Origin: an uncultured Candidatus Nitrosopumilus sp.
Lineage (GTDB): Archaea > Thermoproteota > Nitrososphaeria > Nitrososphaerales > Nitrosopumilaceae
Direction: 5' to 3'
Length of the DNA: 64,000 nucleotides
NCBI GenBank assembly: GCA_905616385.1
Contig: CAJQSS010000020.1
Coordinates: 28,034-92,033 of the forward strand
A program made the position numbers and the translations under genes. Positions within the stretch are counted from its first letter, which is position 1, and each line of letters opens with the position of its first letter. The notes beneath the pieces were generated by a model. That model saw only the letters and a program-made list of their open reading frames with translations. It was not told the origin of the DNA and searched no databases. Shown here in pieces: positions 1 through 9,094 of the stretch.

Positions 1-250
1 AAAAGATTTTGCATATAATCAATTAACGAATTTCATTAAAAAGTGATTATACAATAAAAATTTAGAAATAAAATTACTAAAAATCTAAAAAATTATTATG
101 GTCAAAAAGTTATCAATTTGAAACTCTTTATGCCTAGAAATCTTAGTCTAACTGCAGAGTGATGAGTAGGTCAGCTGATTAAAATGAAGAGATATGACCT
201 GGGGTAACTGACTGCATTTTTGGTTACATTGCAATAACCCAATTATTAAT

Positions 251-270
251 AGTACGGTACCGTACTGTAC
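251..270. promoter_or_regulatory. GTAC palindrome upstream of a micro zinc-finger gene
   Basis: Positions 251-266 form a perfect 16-base palindrome centred on GGTACC. The stretch 251-270 can also be read as four tandem NGTAC units with a different first base in each. It ends four bases before the ATG at 274. That position fits an operator over the transcription start, but binding is inference. Confidence 0.45.
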
Positions 271-273
271 TAT

Positions 274-381
274 ATGATTCAATGCGAATATTGCCCTAGA
301 GGATTCATTGAGACAACAAATGGTCTTGCTGAAAAAACATTTCATGAGTTACTTCATGAACCAGAAGTTGTAAACAAGTGA
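274..381 (+). CDS. 35-residue C2H2-type zinc-finger microprotein
   Basis: A 35-codon frame from ATG to TGA. The product has Cys4 and Cys7 (CEYC) followed by His24 and His28 (HELLH), a C2H2 finger layout with a 16-residue spacer, longer than the usual 12. It is too short for ordinary length cut-offs. Small single-finger proteins of this kind are common in archaea and can bind DNA or protein. A palindrome lies just upstream, so self-regulation is possible but only inferred. A minus-strand frame over the same bases has no recognisable product and is taken to be noncoding. Confidence 0.55.
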   Translation: MIQCEYCPRGFIETTNGLAEKTFHELLHEPEVVNK

Positions 382-443
382 CTCTTTACATTTTTTATTT
401 TACACCTAACTTTTTTTATTATTAGTTACTTAATTCATGTAAT

Positions 444-1844
444 ATGGTATCTAAAACAAGTAAGAAAAAAGTAATCAAGACTGTTAAAAGACAACCAAAT
501 CCAGCAGCAGTTTTAAAGAAAGTAGCATCAGTTTCAGATTCCAATAAGGCATTACAAAAAGAAATTAAAGTGATGTCAAAGATTTTTGGTGAAAATCAAA
601 AAGTCCTTGTATCAATGAAAGGAATGATAGATACACTAACATCAACATTAGAGCATATTCAAAAACAATCAAAGCAAATTAACATAATAGAAGATGACAC
701 ACAGAAATTATACGCAGGATTAAATCAAGTTAGAACACAATCCAATTTAATTAATAAAATCAACAATCAAACTGAAAAACTTGAAAATGAATTAAATAAA
801 ATTTCAGAAATACAAAAAACATCAAAAACTCAAGAGATATCTCAAAAAGTTGATGAAAGTATGAATTCAATTACAAATAATTCTCAGATGATTATTAAAA
901 TTGCTCAAAGAATTGATGAGGTAAGAGATGATCTAAGAGAAGTTTCTGGAAAGACCAATTCATTTTTAGAAATCACATCTGAGATGAATAAATTAAAAGA
1001 AAATATCGAAGAGATTTCGGGAAAAACTGAAAATCTTAGTACAGGAACTCAAGTAGTTCAAAGCCTTAAACAAGAATTTGAAAAAATAATTGAGGGCGTA
1101 GCAGGTACATCAAATCTCAATGCAGAATTAGAAGCAATCAAGATTTCAATTGATACAATATCGTCAAAAGCCTCAAAAATTGACTCATTAGGAGGCGTAA
1201 TTGATGGTCTCAAACAACAATTTGAGACAGTTTCATCAACTGCAAATTCCAGCGATGCCATCAGTTTAGAATCAATTAAAGAATTAGGAGGTAAAATAGA
1301 TAAAATTGAGACGGAAATTGGTTCATTATCAAAAAGAGCAGATTCGACAGCAGATACTCTAAAAAGACAAGATGCATCTACAGCAGAATTTCATAAAAAA
1401 TCAGAAAAGTTATTTCAAGAAATCCAATCAGTTAGAAATGTTACAAACAAAGCATCTAGTGATTCATCAAAGGAAATGATGGCATTACTAAAACTATCAG
1501 AATATCAATCAAACATTAGAATGAATACAGAATCAAAATATGGTGAATCAAAAGATCTTGAAAAAATGGCAAAACTTACTTCAGAAATTGTAAACCTATT
1601 TGATAAAATATCAATTGAGTCAGGTGAAAAAATACCATTACCTCACGAAGTAAGACAATGGGCAGTAAGCAAAATTTTAGATTGTGCAGACAAATGGGAA
1701 ATTAGATTTAGTGATGTATATTCAATTCTAACAAATGCTATAGGAAGAGACATGTTAAAAGAATCAGTTAGAATTCAACAAATTAGAGATATTTATGGAA
1801 TCAGAGCAGTAGATGAAATTAGAAATGATCTAAATATTTCTTAA
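444..1844 (+). CDS. long coiled-coil protein, function unknown
   Basis: 466 residues, not recognised as a named family. After a lysine-rich N-terminus (about 1-30), residues about 35-390 are rich in Glu, Lys, Ser, Ile and Leu with heptad-like spacing, giving a very long predicted coiled coil interrupted by Ser/Thr-rich stretches. About 70 C-terminal residues look globular. There is no signal peptide or membrane segment, so the protein should be cytoplasmic. It superficially resembles the signalling rod of chemoreceptors or SMC arms, but lacks the ATPase motifs of SMC and the conserved chemoreceptor hairpin. A scaffolding or cytoskeletal role is conceivable. The stop overlaps that of the convergent glycosyltransferase gene by four bases. 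Confidence 0.8.
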   Translation: MVSKTSKKKVIKTVKRQPNPAAVLKKVASVSDSNKALQKEIKVMSKIFGENQKVLVSMKGMIDTLTSTLEHIQKQSKQINIIEDDTQKLYAGLNQVRTQSNLINKINNQTEKLENELNKISEIQKTSKTQEISQKVDESMNSITNNSQMIIKIAQRIDEVRDDLREVSGKTNSFLEITSEMNKLKENIEEISGKTENLSTGTQVVQSLKQEFEKIIEGVAGTSNLNAELEAIKISIDTISSKASKIDSLGGVIDGLKQQFETVSSTANSSDAISLESIKELGGKIDKIETEIGSLSKRADSTADTLKRQDASTAEFHKKSEKLFQEIQSVRNVTNKASSDSSKEMMALLKLSEYQSNIRMNTESKYGESKDLEKMAKLTSEIVNLFDKISIESGEKIPLPHEVRQWAVSKILDCADKWEIRFSDVYSILTNAIGRDMLKESVRIQQIRDIYGIRAVDEIRNDLNIS

Positions 1845-3907
1845 ACACCGATTGCATCAGATTCTTTGAGTTGTGTTCTCTTTCTTTTTAGTGCAGTAAA
1901 GATTCCAATGATTACAGCAATCCAAATTATACTAGAAAATACATTTGCAATACTGACATACATGTATGGAGTTGCATCCATAATGTTAAGTCGCAATAAT
2001 AAAGATCTATCATTTATGTCAAGCATTCCAGTATGGTATGCAGAATTATCTTGAGGAATAGTTGAAAGAGTATCAACACTTTGCAGCATGGAATTTACAT
2101 CATTTTGTATTCTAATGAAATTAGTTGATTCAGTTGGAAACATCCATACAGGATTCTTAGAAATAATTTGACTATACGTATCAATAGTTTCAGGTAATTT
2201 CTCCAACATTGGTTCCAAATCTAATTGGATTGCAATTAGATGTGCACGAATGGTATCGGGATCAGATGAGCCTATGATACCATCAAAATGTCCTCGTATC
2301 CTGTCCAAAGGATAGATATCAGAATTATATCCATTAATTGCCATAAATCCTCCAAAAATGATTAATCCTAAAATTCCAACCATTGATAATTTGTAAACAG
2401 TATTTGCCATTTTCTCTTTCTTCGTCATTTTACGTTGTTTACTTGATTTATTTCTTTTAAATTGAGTATGAGACAGACTCATGTAAGCAATATAAAAAAA
2501 TCCAAGAGTCTGAATTGCAATGATTGGTACAAATATAGGATTGTTTGAAAATATTGAAATAAAAATTGCCAATGTACCATAAACACCAAAAAAGATTTCC
2601 AAAAGAGTTGTTTGTGTGAAAGGTAAATTGTATGCTTTACCTTTCCAATCATCATTTTTGTTGATTATTCCATATTTTGGAGTTCTAAGAAACTCATTTT
2701 TCCTACCAAAGATAGCATCAAATACTGCAACGGTATTATTTACAGACATTCCAGCATTGTAAACCAATAACGCAGGCAATAGCTTAGCTTTAGACTTCCA
2801 CGATTTACCATACATATTTTGTATAATCAAGATGTATGCACCAGGTCCCATTGCAAGATATGTTGCAAATGTAATGATAGGCAGAAAACTAACAACATAA
2901 AGATTAATTTGTCCTGCCAAAAGAATCGGTAATGCTAAAAATTGTATTAGCATTAACGGATAAACAATATGACGTGTAAGCTGAATGAAAGCTTGAATCT
3001 TTGCCTCAATGGAAACTTTACGTTTTACAGTAATATCAAAAAGTAGTTTTGTTGCACATTGGATAGAACCTTTTGCCCAACGAAATTGTTGTCGTTTTGC
3101 AGCATTCATTTGTGCAGGAAGTTCCGCATCAACTACAATATCAGGTAAGAAAACACATTTCCATCCTTTCATTTGAGCTCTATAACTCAAATCAAGATCT
3201 TCAACTAAGGTTGCAGTATGCCATCCTCCAGCATCTTCAATGCAGTCACGTTTCCAAATTCCAGCAGTACCGTTGAAATTCATAAACAAATGAGAATTAC
3301 TTTTTGCTTTTTGTTCTATAAGAAAATGAAAATCAAGACTAAGTGCTTGTACTTGTGTGATAGTTGAATAATTTTCATTTACATGGCCCCAACGACATTG
3401 AATTAAACCAATATTTGGTTTTGAGAAATGAGGGATGGCTCGTTTAAGAAACCATGTTGGAGGAATAAAATCAGCATCAAATATTGCTACAAATTCAGTG
3501 TCAGTAATTTGCATAGCATATTTGAGAGCACCTGCTTTGTACCCTTTTCGTGTTCCACGTCGTATATGTTCAATTTGAAATCCTTGAGTTTTGTAATAGT
3601 TGACAGTTTTTTCAAGTACATCAACAGTATCATCATCAGAGTCATCTAAAACCATAATATTCATTTGATCTTTAGGATAATCTAAATTGCATACAGCATC
3701 TACAAGTCGTTTTGCAACATATTTTTCATTGTAAATTGGAAGTTGTATTGCAATAGAAGGAGTTCCTATATTGATAGTTTTAGCAATATTTTTTCTTTTG
3801 TTAGCAAGAAAAACAAGATAATAGAAATTGCAAGTGTATGCAGTAATCAAAATAGCAGAGATAATGAATAAATCAAATACTAATTGAGTGAAAGGATTTC
3901 CAGCCAT
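1841..3907 (-). CDS. membrane family-2 glycosyltransferase (cellulose/hyaluronan synthase-like)
   Basis: 688 residues. A membrane segment (about 8-33) precedes a cytoplasmic GT-A domain with the processive GT2 signature: DDSDDD at 88-93, DAD at 144-146, the catalytic ED at 236-237 and QQFRW at 273-277. Several membrane helices follow (about 310-480). Such enzymes polymerise or transfer nucleotide-sugar units across the membrane, but the sugar cannot be told from sequence. After the usual helices there is a further helix (about 510-530), roughly 110 mostly hydrophilic residues, a last helix (about 655-675) and a basic tail. That extra predicted external domain is unusual for the family. It may build surface polysaccharide or glycolipid. 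Confidence 0.88.
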   Translation of the reverse strand: MAGNPFTQLVFDLFIISAILITAYTCNFYYLVFLANKRKNIAKTINIGTPSIAIQLPIYNEKYVAKRLVDAVCNLDYPKDQMNIMVLDDSDDDTVDVLEKTVNYYKTQGFQIEHIRRGTRKGYKAGALKYAMQITDTEFVAIFDADFIPPTWFLKRAIPHFSKPNIGLIQCRWGHVNENYSTITQVQALSLDFHFLIEQKAKSNSHLFMNFNGTAGIWKRDCIEDAGGWHTATLVEDLDLSYRAQMKGWKCVFLPDIVVDAELPAQMNAAKRQQFRWAKGSIQCATKLLFDITVKRKVSIEAKIQAFIQLTRHIVYPLMLIQFLALPILLAGQINLYVVSFLPIITFATYLAMGPGAYILIIQNMYGKSWKSKAKLLPALLVYNAGMSVNNTVAVFDAIFGRKNEFLRTPKYGIINKNDDWKGKAYNLPFTQTTLLEIFFGVYGTLAIFISIFSNNPIFVPIIAIQTLGFFYIAYMSLSHTQFKRNKSSKQRKMTKKEKMANTVYKLSMVGILGLIIFGGFMAINGYNSDIYPLDRIRGHFDGIIGSSDPDTIRAHLIAIQLDLEPMLEKLPETIDTYSQIISKNPVWMFPTESTNFIRIQNDVNSMLQSVDTLSTIPQDNSAYHTGMLDINDRSLLLRLNIMDATPYMYVSIANVFSSIIWIAVIIGIFTALKRKRTQLKESDAIGV

Positions 3908-3958
3908 CTTTATCTGCTCAAAAGTAATAGTCGATATTTATACTTGCAACAAATGCAA

Positions 3959-4906
3959 TTATTTTGCTTCATAAATTTTGATTGCTTGTGGAGGACAAAC
4001 ACCTTCGCATGCAAGACAAAAAATACAATCAGGTTCTTTTGACATCAAAGGTTTTTGGCCTGAACCAGGATTTCCAGGAGTATCAAACCATTCATAGACA
4101 CCAACAGGGCAAGCCTCAAGACAGCCACCATCAGCTATACAAATATCATAATCTACTGAAACAAATTCTCCCCAAATACCCATTATACCATTACTAGTAC
4201 CTTTACGACCCCAAGTTTTGATAGTATGTTCTGGAGCCTCATATACAGCAGAAGGTTTAATTTTTGATTTATAATCAACATCGATTGGTCCAAGTTTTGC
4301 TCCATCTGGAATTTCAATGGAACCATCATCCTCTTCTTCATCATCATCAGTAGCTTCAATTGGTTTTGGTTTTGCACCAAGAACAATTTTAGCTAACGGA
4401 GTTAGTTCTTCAAGTCTTTGAATAGCAGCAAGTTCAGGAATTTTTTCTGATTTCACTAAATGTGAAATCATTTTATCTGCCAAAATTGTATTACGTAAAA
4501 TAGTATCAATTACCATTTTTGCAAAATGGTCTGCTTTCTTTCTATAATCTTTAACCCAATTAGGATCTCCGAATTTCTCAATTGGAAATACTTGATAAAT
4601 AATATCAACAACTTCACCAGTTACAATTTCTACTGTTACTGACAAATCAACTTCTTCATATCCCTTCTCATCAGGATCAGCCATGTTTTGTTCCTTCCAA
4701 CGGTATGTAGCGTAAATTCTATCAGCATACATATCCATCTCAAATGCTTTTTTCAAACCATCATGAACTGATTTTAATTCTACAGGGTCTTCAAGTTTAA
4801 TTGGTAATCGGTATAATCCGAGTTTAAAACCATGTAATGGATAAACACCACGCTTTGCAGTTGGGGCCTCCATAGACCAAACCCGATCTTTTAAAAGTAA
4901 TGACAT
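3959..4906 (-). CDS. two-domain protein with C-terminal Sulfolobus-type ferredoxin
   Basis: 315 residues. The last 75 resemble the dicluster ferredoxin of Sulfolobus and Thermoplasma. Cluster one is CIADGGCLEACP (256-267), with Asp259 in place of the second cysteine, as in proteins carrying [3Fe-4S]. Cluster two is CIFCLACEGVCP (294-305), a full CxxCxxCxxxCP set. The first 230 residues are a domain I do not recognise, with an acidic linker (about 185-200). It probably carries electrons as a seven- or eight-iron protein. It is the most downstream gene of a minus-strand group with a small unknown protein and a rhodanese, suggesting a shared sulfur or redox task. Confidence 0.8.
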   Translation of the reverse strand: MSLLLKDRVWSMEAPTAKRGVYPLHGFKLGLYRLPIKLEDPVELKSVHDGLKKAFEMDMYADRIYATYRWKEQNMADPDEKGYEEVDLSVTVEIVTGEVVDIIYQVFPIEKFGDPNWVKDYRKKADHFAKMVIDTILRNTILADKMISHLVKSEKIPELAAIQRLEELTPLAKIVLGAKPKPIEATDDDEEEDDGSIEIPDGAKLGPIDVDYKSKIKPSAVYEAPEHTIKTWGRKGTSNGIMGIWGEFVSVDYDICIADGGCLEACPVGVYEWFDTPGNPGSGQKPLMSKEPDCIFCLACEGVCPPQAIKIYEAK

Positions 4907-4942
4907 CTGTTTTCTATGAGTAGAATTTAGTTAAAAACGTTA

Positions 4943-5254
4943 TCAGTCATCATCTTGAGGGCAAGTGAGTTCTCGTAGTTCAGTGTATTTTTTTTCCATG
5001 GCATTTGCATGAACTAAAACAGAAGACACATCATAGGAATCTTTAGAAAAATACCAACGAATTGGAGCCCAATGTCCAATTCCATCCATATCGTGAATCA
5101 TACCTTTATCAGCCTTAACTTTTAGATTTTCATCAATCGATGTCTCTTTAATTTCTAGTCCGCGCTTAGTTTTATCTTCAAGTACTAAAGCAGTATTACC
5201 ATCTTTGATAAAATAGAAAGAACCTTTCTCAAGAATTGGAAGATCTAAAAGCAA
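4943..5254 (-). CDS. conserved-looking small protein between rhodanese and ferredoxin
   Basis: 103 residues, not recognised. The start is TTG, one base after the rhodanese stop, so the two are almost certainly co-transcribed and may be translationally coupled. The protein is mixed hydrophilic, with no membrane segment. It has a single cysteine near the C-terminus (CPQDDD) and a central aromatic HWAPIRWYF stretch. Position suggests a partner of the rhodanese or of the downstream ferredoxin protein. I assign no function. Confidence 0.7.
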   Translation of the reverse strand: MLLDLPILEKGSFYFIKDGNTALVLEDKTKRGLEIKETSIDENLKVKADKGMIHDMDGIGHWAPIRWYFSKDSYDVSSVLVHANAMEKKYTELRELTCPQDDD

Positions 5255-5255
5255 T

Positions 5256-6101
5256 TTATTTTTCCACAGGATTACCTATCATATTACCCCATTCAGTCCA
5301 GGAGCCATCATAGTTTCTTACCTTTGGATATCCAAGTAGATATTTCAAAACAAACCAACTGTGAGATGAACGTTCACCAATTCTACAATAACAAATTACA
5401 TCTTTATCTGGAGTTACACCTTTTTGTTCATAATTTTGTTTTAATTCTTCAACTCCTTTGAAGGTACCATCAGCATCATTAACTGCAGTTGCCCATGGAA
5501 TATTATTTGCGTTAGGAATATGTCCACCTCTTTGTGCATGTTCCGTAGGATATTCTGGAGGAGCTGTAATTTGACCAGAAAATTCAGCAGGAGATCGTAC
5601 ATCAACCATTACAGTATCTTCTTTCCCAATTCCTCTACTTACATCAAATAGATATGCACGTAATCCCTCATCTGGAGGTTGTCCAATGTATTGTGATGGT
5701 GCAATTTGTGGTTCATCAGTTGTATAATCACGACTTTCTAATTCCCACTTTTTTCTTCCACCATTCATAATCTTTAGATTTTCATGTCCATAAATTTTGA
5801 AAACCCAGAAAACAAATGCTGCAAACCAATTATTAAAATCACCATAAAGAATTACTTCAGTATCAGCAGTAATTCCATTTTTAGACATTAATGCCTCAAA
5901 TTCTTTTTTACCAATTATATCTCGAGTTACAGGATCATTGATATCACGCTTCCACCAAATTAAACTTGAACCATTAATGTGACCTTTTTGATATCCGTTA
6001 ACAGGATCATAATCAACTTCAACTAATTTTCTATTTTCGTTTGGAGGATTTTGAGACAACCATTCAGTATCAACTAAAACTTCAGGATGTGCGTAACTCA
6101 T
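5256..6101 (-). CDS. tandem-domain rhodanese (thiosulfate sulfurtransferase)
   Basis: 281 residues with two rhodanese domains (about 5-125 and 150-280), the usual size for this family. The C-terminal domain holds the active-site loop CRIGERSS with Cys239, which would carry the persulfide. The N-terminal domain lacks an equivalent cysteine and is structural, as in other tandem rhodaneses. The enzyme moves sulfane sulfur from thiosulfate or a similar donor to an acceptor. It is the first gene of a minus-strand group with a 103-residue protein and a ferredoxin-domain protein, so an iron-sulfur or sulfur-relay role is plausible. It diverges from nadK across about 90 bases. Confidence 0.92.
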   Translation of the reverse strand: MSYAHPEVLVDTEWLSQNPPNENRKLVEVDYDPVNGYQKGHINGSSLIWWKRDINDPVTRDIIGKKEFEALMSKNGITADTEVILYGDFNNWFAAFVFWVFKIYGHENLKIMNGGRKKWELESRDYTTDEPQIAPSQYIGQPPDEGLRAYLFDVSRGIGKEDTVMVDVRSPAEFSGQITAPPEYPTEHAQRGGHIPNANNIPWATAVNDADGTFKGVEELKQNYEQKGVTPDKDVICYCRIGERSSHSWFVLKYLLGYPKVRNYDGSWTEWGNMIGNPVEK

Positions 6102-6191
6102 GATTGAATTACTTCGTTTTCATACTTAATTGTTTTTACAGACGTGCGTAAAAATATCATTTTTATGTAAATACAATTCAAAAGAACTTAC

Positions 6192-7007
6192 TTGAAACTA
6201 GAAAATGTTGCAATAGTAAGCAAAGTTGGAAATAAAGATTCAGAAAAGGCTGCAATAGATGTTGCAAAAAAATTACTTGCAAAAAAATCAACAGTATACA
6301 CAATTTCACCAGTTAGCGTAGAAGGAACAAAACAAATAGAAACACTTGAAGAAATTAAGAATGTTAAATTAGATTTAGTGATTACTTTAGGAGGGGATGG
6401 AACAACACTTCGAGTTTTTCGAAATTTAGAAAATGAAACACCGATTTTAACAATTAATGTTGGAGGCAATAGAGGTATTTTAGCAGAAATTACAATTGAA
6501 GAAATTGATGAAGCATTAAATGAAATTTTAGAAGATAGATTTTTCCTAGATAAAAGAACCAGAGTAACTGCATCGTGTGGAGGAAAAGAATTTCCACCTG
6601 CATTAAATGAAATTTACATTAGCAGGGCAAACTTAACTAAAACTGCAGAAATTGAAATTAAATTTCAAAATGATACAGTAAAACAAAAAATGGATGGCGT
6701 AATCATTGCAACACCTAGTGGATCAACAGGTCATTCATTTTCATTGGGAGGTCCAATATTACACGAAAGTTTAGATGTTTTAATCATCACACCAGTTGCA
6801 CCAGTTTACAGATTAGCATCATTAGTTGTTCCAGATGAAAAAATTGAAATTATTTGTTCTCAAGATTGTAATATTGCAATAGATGCACAAGTTGTAAAAT
6901 CTGCAGGATACGAAGAACCAATAATTATTAAAAAATACAAAAGCCCAGCAGTTTTCATTAGATTGAAAAAAAGAGGGTTAAGACAAATGAGTAAACTTGG
7001 ATTTTAG
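6192..7007 (+). CDS. nadK: NAD kinase
   Basis: 271 residues from a TTG start. It phosphorylates NAD to NADP using ATP or polyphosphate. Diagnostic motifs are GGDGT at 67-71, NE at 139-140 and TPSGSTG at 174-180. The length is normal for archaeal NAD kinases. The last 11 bases overlap the start of the nob1-like gene, so the two are probably one transcript. There is no obvious ribosome binding site, as for most genes here. Confidence 0.95.
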   Translation: MKLENVAIVSKVGNKDSEKAAIDVAKKLLAKKSTVYTISPVSVEGTKQIETLEEIKNVKLDLVITLGGDGTTLRVFRNLENETPILTINVGGNRGILAEITIEEIDEALNEILEDRFFLDKRTRVTASCGGKEFPPALNEIYISRANLTKTAEIEIKFQNDTVKQKMDGVIIATPSGSTGHSFSLGGPILHESLDVLIITPVAPVYRLASLVVPDEKIEIICSQDCNIAIDAQVVKSAGYEEPIIIKKYKSPAVFIRLKKRGLRQMSKLGF

Positions 7008-7473
7008 AATTTTAGACGCTAGTGCATTTTATGCAGGAGTCCCATTTAGATCATCTGAAGATTACTACACTACATCTCTGGTTTATGATGAGATACAACA
7101 CATTAAGAAAAATCATGATGCACTTGGGATATTACTTGAGACAAACAGGCTGAAAATTAGAGAACCAGATGAACAATCAACTCAGGCTGCAATTAAAGCA
7201 GCAAAAGAAACAGGAGATTTTCCACAATTATCAAAACAAGATATTTCAATTATTGCATTGGGGATAGAAACAAAAGGTCAAATTATTACAGATGATTTTG
7301 CAATTTCTAATGTTGCCAAAAATATAGGATTAGTCATTGCACCAATCATGACAAAAGGAATCAAAGATGTTGGAAAATGGATTCACTATTGTCCAGGATG
7401 TAAAGCAAGTTATCAAGGTGGAAAAGAATGTTCAATTTGTGGAACTACATTAAAGAGAAAATTGTTAAAATAA
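6997..7473 (+). CDS. nob1: Nob1-type rRNA endonuclease (PIN domain plus zinc ribbon)
   Basis: 158 residues from TTG, overlapping nadK by 11 bases. A PIN nuclease domain (1-115) shows the acidic residues Asp7, Glu32, Asp82 and Asp99/100. A C-terminal zinc ribbon follows, with Cys132, Cys135, Cys145 and Cys148. This domain order and size match archaeal Nob1, which cleaves the 3-prime end of precursor 16S rRNA during small-subunit maturation. The pairing with nadK has no clear functional meaning. Confidence 0.9.
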   Translation: MDFRILDASAFYAGVPFRSSEDYYTTSLVYDEIQHIKKNHDALGILLETNRLKIREPDEQSTQAAIKAAKETGDFPQLSKQDISIIALGIETKGQIITDDFAISNVAKNIGLVIAPIMTKGIKDVGKWIHYCPGCKASYQGGKECSICGTTLKRKLLK

Positions 7474-7486
7474 TAATTATAAAAAA

Positions 7487-8305
7487 TTATTGTTGTGAGA
7501 TATAAAATACAACACTAACATTAGTTGTAATCTCTTCATCACCAGACATAATTGGTGCAGATTTCATAGAAGATTCTGCAAATCCATCAAATGAGGTACG
7601 CATTGTACCATCATAGTAAGGTACTACGTTATCATGTATAATTATAGATTTTACTCCAACAATTTTTTGTTTTAATGGAACAAGTGCTTTTTCTGCTTTT
7701 TGAGTTGCATCATTAATTGCATCGGCAATCAAATCATCACTAATTTTTTGTAACTTATCATCAGATAATTGAAATGAAATATTATCAACACGATTTGCTC
7801 CCGAAGAAACTGCCACATCAATAATATCCCCAGCAGAATCAATTTTTTCAGTTTGAATTGATAAAATATTTGAAACACGGTATCCATTTAGAATTTGTTG
7901 CCAATTTCCATCAGAATCTTTTATGCTATCATATAATGGGTAAATTGAAAAATTTGATGTTTGAATATCGTCTTCAGAAATTCCAGAATTAGTTAAGGAA
8001 GAGATTACAGAATTTAATGAATTAGAATTTTGAGATAGAGACTCATTAGCAGTTTTGGCTTCAGATTCAACTCCAAGCACAATAATTAAAGTATCAGGAT
8101 TTGAAGAGGCTGTAGCACTGCCAGAAACAGAGATTGTTTGTTCAGAAGGATCATATTTTTTCAGCCACTCATAAATTAATGCATCAGGAATCTCATCTTC
8201 AACAATTTGAGATTCAACTTGGTTTTCACTTTGAGTTAAAGTTACAGCAAAGGCTAAAACAAATACAACACCAATAATTACTGCGATATTAACACGATTA
8301 TCCAT
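7487..8305 (-). CDS. SIMPL (DUF541) domain protein, membrane-anchored
   Basis: 272 residues. An N-terminal hydrophobic segment (about 7-25) acts as a signal anchor, followed by an acidic linker and the SIMPL domain. The domain begins with the typical ISVSGSATASSNPD stretch (about 58-71) and ends in a beta-rich half. Such proteins sit outside the membrane; bacterial members are linked to oxidative stress or outer-surface functions. The precise role is unknown. The gene is convergent with nob1, with 13 bases between them. Confidence 0.85.
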   Translation of the reverse strand: MDNRVNIAVIIGVVFVLAFAVTLTQSENQVESQIVEDEIPDALIYEWLKKYDPSEQTISVSGSATASSNPDTLIIVLGVESEAKTANESLSQNSNSLNSVISSLTNSGISEDDIQTSNFSIYPLYDSIKDSDGNWQQILNGYRVSNILSIQTEKIDSAGDIIDVAVSSGANRVDNISFQLSDDKLQKISDDLIADAINDATQKAEKALVPLKQKIVGVKSIIIHDNVVPYYDGTMRTSFDGFAESSMKSAPIMSGDEEITTNVSVVFYISQQ

Positions 8306-8360
8306 AAATTTTCTTAAAATGTATAGTATAAAAATTCATGAAATAAAATGGCAGTAATAA

Positions 8361-9050
8361 TTATGTCAGTGTCTTTTGAGTACTTTCTTTTTGAAGTTTA
8401 TTTTTAGTAGTTAACATATTTTTAATTTTTTTTGCACGAGCTTCACCTAACCCTTCAACTTTGGCTAATTCAGAAGTTGTTGCACTAAAAACTTTCAACG
8501 GAGTACCAAATTTTTCAAGCATTCGAACTGCAAATTTTTCACCAATTCCAGGTAAACTACAAAGAGTAGATAGTTGCTGAGTTTCTAAATTAGATGATTT
8601 TTTAATTTTTTTCAGATATGGTCCTGTAGGTCCATCTTTTCTAGAACACATTGAAACTAATAATTTTACAGTATGAGATGCACTAGGAGTTGGAATTATT
8701 GGAATTTTAAATTCAAGTGCAACTCTAGAGAGGGCACCATAGAAAACTAGAGGGTTGTCAGCAATTTCTTCAATTTCATCAACGTTGCCTTCAACCAAAA
8801 CAATAGGATGTTCAAAATGTTCTTTGAGTCTAGTACATTGATCATAAAGCCTTCCATCAAAAACTGAAGCCATCAAATCTTTGATACTTTTTCTTTCAAC
8901 AATAGTTTCAGGTGCAACAATATAATCTCCAATAGGAAGTGTTTTCATTTCAACTGCCATACCAACAGCTTTTAGTAATTCAGGAATTCCACTTTTCCTC
9001 TCTCGTTCATCGACAATAATTCGAAGGTCTTCTAATTTCACAAATACCAT
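8361..9050 (-). CDS. xpf: XPF/Mus81-family structure-specific nuclease, short (helicase-less) form
   Basis: 229 residues. The ERCC4 nuclease domain has the motif DERERK at 14-19, Asp42 and ERKSIKD at 52-58, matching the catalytic GDX(n)ERKX3D signature. Two helix-hairpin-helix units occupy about 165-215 (SLPGIGEKFA, VEGLGEARAKK). There is no helicase domain, so this is the short form typical of Crenarchaeota and Thaumarchaeota rather than euryarchaeal Hef. It cuts flap, fork and bubble DNA, usually helped by PCNA. The C-terminus has no clear PCNA-binding peptide. Confidence 0.93.
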   Translation of the reverse strand: MVFVKLEDLRIIVDERERKSGIPELLKAVGMAVEMKTLPIGDYIVAPETIVERKSIKDLMASVFDGRLYDQCTRLKEHFEHPIVLVEGNVDEIEEIADNPLVFYGALSRVALEFKIPIIPTPSASHTVKLLVSMCSRKDGPTGPYLKKIKKSSNLETQQLSTLCSLPGIGEKFAVRMLEKFGTPLKVFSATTSELAKVEGLGEARAKKIKNMLTTKNKLQKESTQKTLT

Positions 9051-9094
9051 TTGTAATGAATTGTTAATATCTTATATGAAATATGCTATAGGAA

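Noticed and set aside
148..345. A 65-codon minus-strand frame
   Set aside because: It lies opposite a small plus-strand gene with a clear zinc-finger pattern and over the palindrome; its product has no recognisable feature.
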